The notes under the pieces: generated by a model
The model's input: the letters and a program-made list of their open reading frames with translations, nothing else
Told to the model about the DNA's origin: nothing
Databases searched by the model: none
Program-made: the position numbers and the translations under genes
Part shown: positions 5,316-7,487 of the stretch, in pieces
Position numbering within the stretch: position 1 is the first letter of the stretch
Layout of the letters: the number at the start of each line of letters is the position of its first letter
Assembly: GCA_021107195.1 (NCBI GenBank)
Contig: JAIOTF010000184.1
Span: forward strand, 1 to 7,487
DNA: 7,487 nucleotides
Reading direction: 5' to 3'
Origin: Anaerolineaceae bacterium
GTDB taxonomy: Bacteria; Chloroflexota; Anaerolineae; Anaerolineales; Anaerolineaceae

Positions 5316-5918
5316 TTATACACCCCCGCATTCCTTAGGGACGAAATTATTAAACATTAAAAGGAATTTCGGTTCCCACTCATTCCACTCATCCTGGGGT
5401 GCACGCGCAACAACATAATAGATCACGTCATCTTTGACCATATCCATAAACAGATAATCCGGAAGAATGGTGACCAATATCTGCACACGGCTGCTCTCCA
5501 CAGCGCTATCTCCCAATAAAGCTGGCTCTTGTTTGCCCAAATAATCCTTCACAAACATTGATGAAAAAACAATTTGCGGATCGGCAATGTGCTTGGCCGC
5601 GATGCCTTCAGCGATTGTGCTCAGGTCAAGGCCTATTTCGCTGTCAAAACGCCTTCTTGAGCCAAAATAAACCTGGACATCTGGATTATCAGGATGTTCA
5701 AAAAGCATCCCTGAGCCATCCGCTTGTAGTTCTGCAGGATAAGCCAACATATGCGTACATCCATCATAAAAAACCATTCCGTCAGCAATCTGGGGGGTTA
5801 CCCAGATTGCTGGCTGCGCATGCGAATCGATTGGTTTTTCTTTTTGAGGTTGGCAAGTAGTCAGAGATAATAATATTAAGGCAATCATCCAGTAGGTAAT
5901 TTTCTTTTTTCTCATCAT
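5316..5918 (-). CDS. Exported lipoprotein of unknown function, 200 residues
   Basis: The N-terminus MMRKKKITYW is basic, followed by a hydrophobic run and LTTC with C22 as the likely lipid-modified cysteine; T at -1 is unusual for a lipobox. A short polar linker leads to one globular domain (about 38-195) that begins 'GMVFYDGCTHMLAYPAELQ' and ends 'VIYYVVARAPQ', then 'WEPKFLLMFNNFVP'. The layout (a 'YP' strand early, a Trp/Phe-rich last helix) reminds me of PsbP/DUF1795-like extracytoplasmic domains, but this is weak. C54 and C197 could pair. Start: tandem ATGs at 5916-5918 and 5913-5915, preceded by a purine-rich RBS (complement of 5922-5929, GAGGAAGG). The gene converges with the large lipoprotein. 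Upstream lies a decayed relative or neighbour. Function unknown. Confidence 0.8.
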   Translation of the reverse strand: MMRKKKITYWMIALILLSLTTCQPQKEKPIDSHAQPAIWVTPQIADGMVFYDGCTHMLAYPAELQADGSGMLFEHPDNPDVQVYFGSRRRFDSEIGLDLSTIAEGIAAKHIADPQIVFSSMFVKDYLGKQEPALLGDSAVESSRVQILVTILPDYLFMDMVKDDVIYYVVARAPQDEWNEWEPKFLLMFNNFVPKECGGV

Positions 5919-5966
5919 GCACCTTCCTCTTCTAAAAATCCAGCATATTAATCATCGGAAGTCTCA

Positions 5967-6238
5967 TCAAACATCTTGGCCAACAATTTCACCGCCAGGC
6001 GGCTGTGCAAACAGACTCACATTTGCGGCCGAGAGATCAGTATCGGTGAACTGGCTTTATCCATGTTCCAATCGCAAATGAAGTAATCTGGTTTCCCGTT
6101 GCCTCCGGTGACATAACCACGATTCTCCCATTGAAAGCAGGAAAAACCCGAAGCCAGAATAATGCTCGAAAATCCCGCGGACTCCCCACCATCAGCCGAA
6201 TGCTCTTTTAACTCGCTTTCGCTGGTTAATAATGTATG
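5967..6238 (-). pseudogene. Frameshifted secreted-protein remnant
   Basis: On the minus strand, 6238 down to about 6056 reads a coding-like stretch ('SESELKEHSADGGESAG', 'GFSCFQWENRGYVTGG', 'KPDYFICDWNMDK'), rich in aromatics with two cysteines. It soon hits a stop at 6017-6019. From the AAA run (TTT at 6056-6058 on the plus strand) the next frame continues sensibly ('QFTDTDLSAANVSLFAQPP', then 'GGEIVGQDV') to TGA at 5967-5969. Restoring one A joins the two into about 91 residues. No start codon is found: the upstream frame is closed by two TGA codons (6239-6244). I recognise no family. It lies about 50 bp before the 200-residue lipoprotein and has the same orientation, so it could be a decayed neighbour or paralogue. 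Confidence 0.5.
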
Positions 6239-6503
6239 TCATCAAAAGAAATGAGATAAAAAGGTCTGTTTGCTAAGAGACACTTTTCCTGTTGTTAGTT
6301 GAAATTTTACACGCAAAGGCGCTATTGAATTTACACGCGTCTTTGCGACAGGGTCCGCATCCACCAGTATGGTATGGATAAAAGCCGCAGCAGGTTATTT
6401 TCCATTTCAGCTTACATAATAGGATTGGAACCTTCAGGCATCGATTTTACGGATTAGCTCGTGCTGAGTGAAGCCAGAAAAATCTCAAAGATGTTTCTGA
6501 AAC
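6239..6503. other. Region without an intact gene between two lipoprotein genes
   Basis: No convincing gene is present. Two short overlapping minus-strand open runs exist: 6242-6394 (50 codons, 'VDADPVAKTRVNSIAPLRVK') and 6273-6446 (57 codons, nine cysteines, 'HTGGCGPCRKDAC'). Neither has a ribosome binding site, and they overlap in different frames over a repeat, so at most one is real. The rest looks like plain intergenic sequence. Confidence 0.4.
6306..6347. repeat. CGCAAAG inverted repeat with a TTTACACGC direct repeat
   Basis: TTTACACGC occurs at 6306-6314 and 6330-6338. CGCAAAG (6312-6318) is inverted as CTTTGCG (6341-6347). This resembles the 'ACGCAAAGnCGC' intergenic repeats that I recall from many bacterial genomes. 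It probably accounts for the odd overlapping ORFs here. Confidence 0.45.
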
Positions 6504-7016
6504 TTACGGAATATCAATATTGATTGTGATAGCCTGCATATCATCGCTAGATCGGTAAATTCTAAGCTCGTACCCAGAATCACCAGACCAGATTCGTCCC
6601 CGGCAGGAAAGTGTTTCGGGATGGAGTTCCGGTTGCCGTATCTGACAAGCGAAATCTTCGCGATAAATAACGCCATAGAAATCACCCTCGATCCCAGGAA
6701 CATACAGTGATAAATCCAAAATAGAATCTTCTAGTTTTGTTTCGATTAATTCTACGGTGGTGTACATCATTTTGGGGGCAGGGGTAAACCTTACACAGGA
6801 AGTACCACAACCGCCGGGGCATTCATCGTGGCAGATATACTCTTCATTCCTGGCGCAGTTAGGGGGTGTACAAACCGGAATGAATTCATCCTCGATACTT
6901 TCAGGGGATTCTAATATAATTTCCCTGGATTCGGGAATCGCGCTGCATGCCGGGGTAGCTAATACCAAAATTATTATTCCTGAAGTGATGAAGAAAAGAT
7001 TCCGATGGATGCTCAT
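6504..7016 (-). CDS. Cysteine-rich exported lipoprotein, 170 residues
   Basis: A signal peptide (hydrophobic 8-20) ends in TPAC with C24 as the likely lipidated residue. An acidic linker (25-46) leads to a cysteine cluster at 49-74 with spacing C-x4-C-x7-C-x3-C-x3-C-x3-C, including 'CHDECPGGCGTSC'. This could form disulfides or bind metal. A C-terminal beta-type domain (about 84-170) carries a further pair, C124 and C138 ('DFACQIRQPE', 'LHPETLSCRGRIW'), and ends 'AITINIDIP'. I recall similar 'CPGGCGxxC' plus small beta-domain lipoproteins in Anaerolineae, without known function. Start: ATG 7014-7016, with GGAG (complement of 7023-7026) six bases upstream, lying inside the end of the preceding gene. 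That gene's stop is one base away (TGAAATG), so the two are translationally coupled. Confidence 0.85.
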   Translation of the reverse strand: MSIHRNLFFITSGIIILVLATPACSAIPESREIILESPESIEDEFIPVCTPPNCARNEEYICHDECPGGCGTSCVRFTPAPKMMYTTVELIETKLEDSILDLSLYVPGIEGDFYGVIYREDFACQIRQPELHPETLSCRGRIWSGDSGYELRIYRSSDDMQAITINIDIP

Positions 7017-7017
7017 T

Positions 7018-7487
7018 TCATTCTCCGTCTTTTTGCACGCCTTCTTTGCAGAGTGACAGATTATTGTGACGTACCAGGAACCGGCTGCCAGCTATGGCCA
7101 TTTTTCTTGCTTCGGCAATCCGGACCTGCTCATCTCTGTATTCTGCAATTATAAAGAATTCTTTACCTGGATAATTTATTTCCTGGGGAGTAGCTTCCCA
7201 CCGACTTGGTGCCGGTGGCAAGGTGTAATAGTCGATGGATTCCAAATCCAGCATTTTTGGGATGTTAGGGCCTGACTTTTTGGGCTTTTGTTTGGCCAGG
7301 GCAAGTTGATCCCCAGGCTCCCCTTGGCCTTCTGTTTTATCGAATATGGAGCCAATAATTATTTGTAACCGTTCACTCCCCTTCTTCATTAAGTCATCCA
7401 ACAGGTTGGAATTGAGGAATTGGGGGCGCAGGATTACCTTTGCGTCGTTCAGCAAGTACAGAAGCAATATATGGCCAAGGCAAAACA
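7018..7487 (-). CDS. Hypothetical protein, 5' end at the window edge
   Basis: The frame is open from the right edge down to TGA at 7018-7020. The internal TTG at 7465-7467 would give 149 residues, but the frame continues to the edge. By comparison with the left repeat arm, the true start is probably an ATG whose first base lies just outside, giving about 156 residues. The N-terminus is hydrophobic (GHILLLYLLNDAKVIL), short for a membrane anchor. A mixed helical part follows ('LLDDLMKKGSERLQIIIG'), then a K/P-rich linker ('ALAKQKPKKSGPNIP') and a region with 'EFFIIAEYRDEQVRIAEA'. I do not recognise a family. The gene overlaps the RBS of, and is one base from, the cysteine-rich lipoprotein, so they form an operon. 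Its first 123 bp are the inverted-repeat arm. Confidence 0.65.
   Translation of the reverse strand, partial: FCLGHILLLYLLNDAKVILRPQFLNSNLLDDLMKKGSERLQIIIGSIFDKTEGQGEPGDQLALAKQKPKKSGPNIPKMLDLESIDYYTLPPAPSRWEATPQEINYPGKEFFIIAEYRDEQVRIAEARKMAIAGSRFLVRHNNLSLCKEGVQKDGE
7365..7487 (-). repeat. Right arm of the 123-bp inverted repeat
   Basis: This is the reverse complement of 5-127. It runs up to the last base of the window, so the match may extend beyond it. Here the repeat is the start of the intact minus-strand ORF that ends at 7018. Both arms point inward as coding sequence. Confidence 0.97.

Noticed and set aside
1..7487. Circular element or phage genome with terminal repeats
   Set aside because: The end repeat is inverted, not direct, so it does not indicate circularisation. 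No replication, capsid or packaging genes are present.
1..7487. CRISPR array
   Set aside because: No set of regularly spaced direct repeats is present. The only repeats are the two end arms, the IS ends, the 35-nt pair and short intergenic ones.

Overview
The window is probably a short metagenomic contig from an uncultured bacterium of the Chloroflexota, most likely Anaerolineae. This is an inference from memory of family style: lipoproteins with short TP-rich linkers, a 'CPGGCGTSC' cysteine cluster and ZU5-like secreted domains. There is no rRNA, tRNA or housekeeping marker to confirm it. The content is accessory: one soluble sensor/effector-type protein, one insertion sequence, a set of exported lipoproteins, and several decayed coding stretches.

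Layout. Positions 5-127 and 7365-7487 are a perfect 123-bp inverted repeat forming the two ends. At the right end the repeat is the 5' part of an open gene on the minus strand. At the left end the same 5' part runs into a stop at 133-135. Next on the plus strand is a 237-residue protein (248-961) with an N-terminal HEPN-like helical domain (R-N-x3-H) and two C-terminal CBS domains. A gap with one possible 59-codon ORF follows. Then comes an IS3-type insertion sequence (about 1269-2661) with orfA, orfB and an A8 slippery run between them. Two adjacent hairpins (2671-2740) lie between the IS and a 685-residue lipoprotein gene (2800-4857). That lipoprotein has a ZU5-like domain, a duplicated middle domain sharing an identical 35-nt block, and a C-terminal beta-sandwich-like domain. 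Its reading frame stops just before a further recognisable domain, which continues out of frame to about 5201.

The right half is on the minus strand. An upstream hypothetical gene (7018 to beyond the right edge) is followed after one base by a cysteine-rich lipoprotein (6504-7016). About 585 bp without an intact gene follow, holding a frameshifted pseudogene (5967-6238) and a CGCAAAG-type inverted repeat. The last gene is another lipoprotein (5316-5918), which converges on the plus-strand lipoprotein region.

How it fits together. The lipoproteins and their remnants look like a lineage-specific family of surface proteins that duplicates and decays. No metabolic pathway is visible. The two points most worth attention are the HEPN-CBS fusion, a candidate nucleotide-sensing RNA-binding or RNase protein, and the inverted terminal repeat that puts one gene's 5' end in front of two different continuations. 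The repeat could be a multicopy or invertible arrangement, or simply a place where assembly broke.
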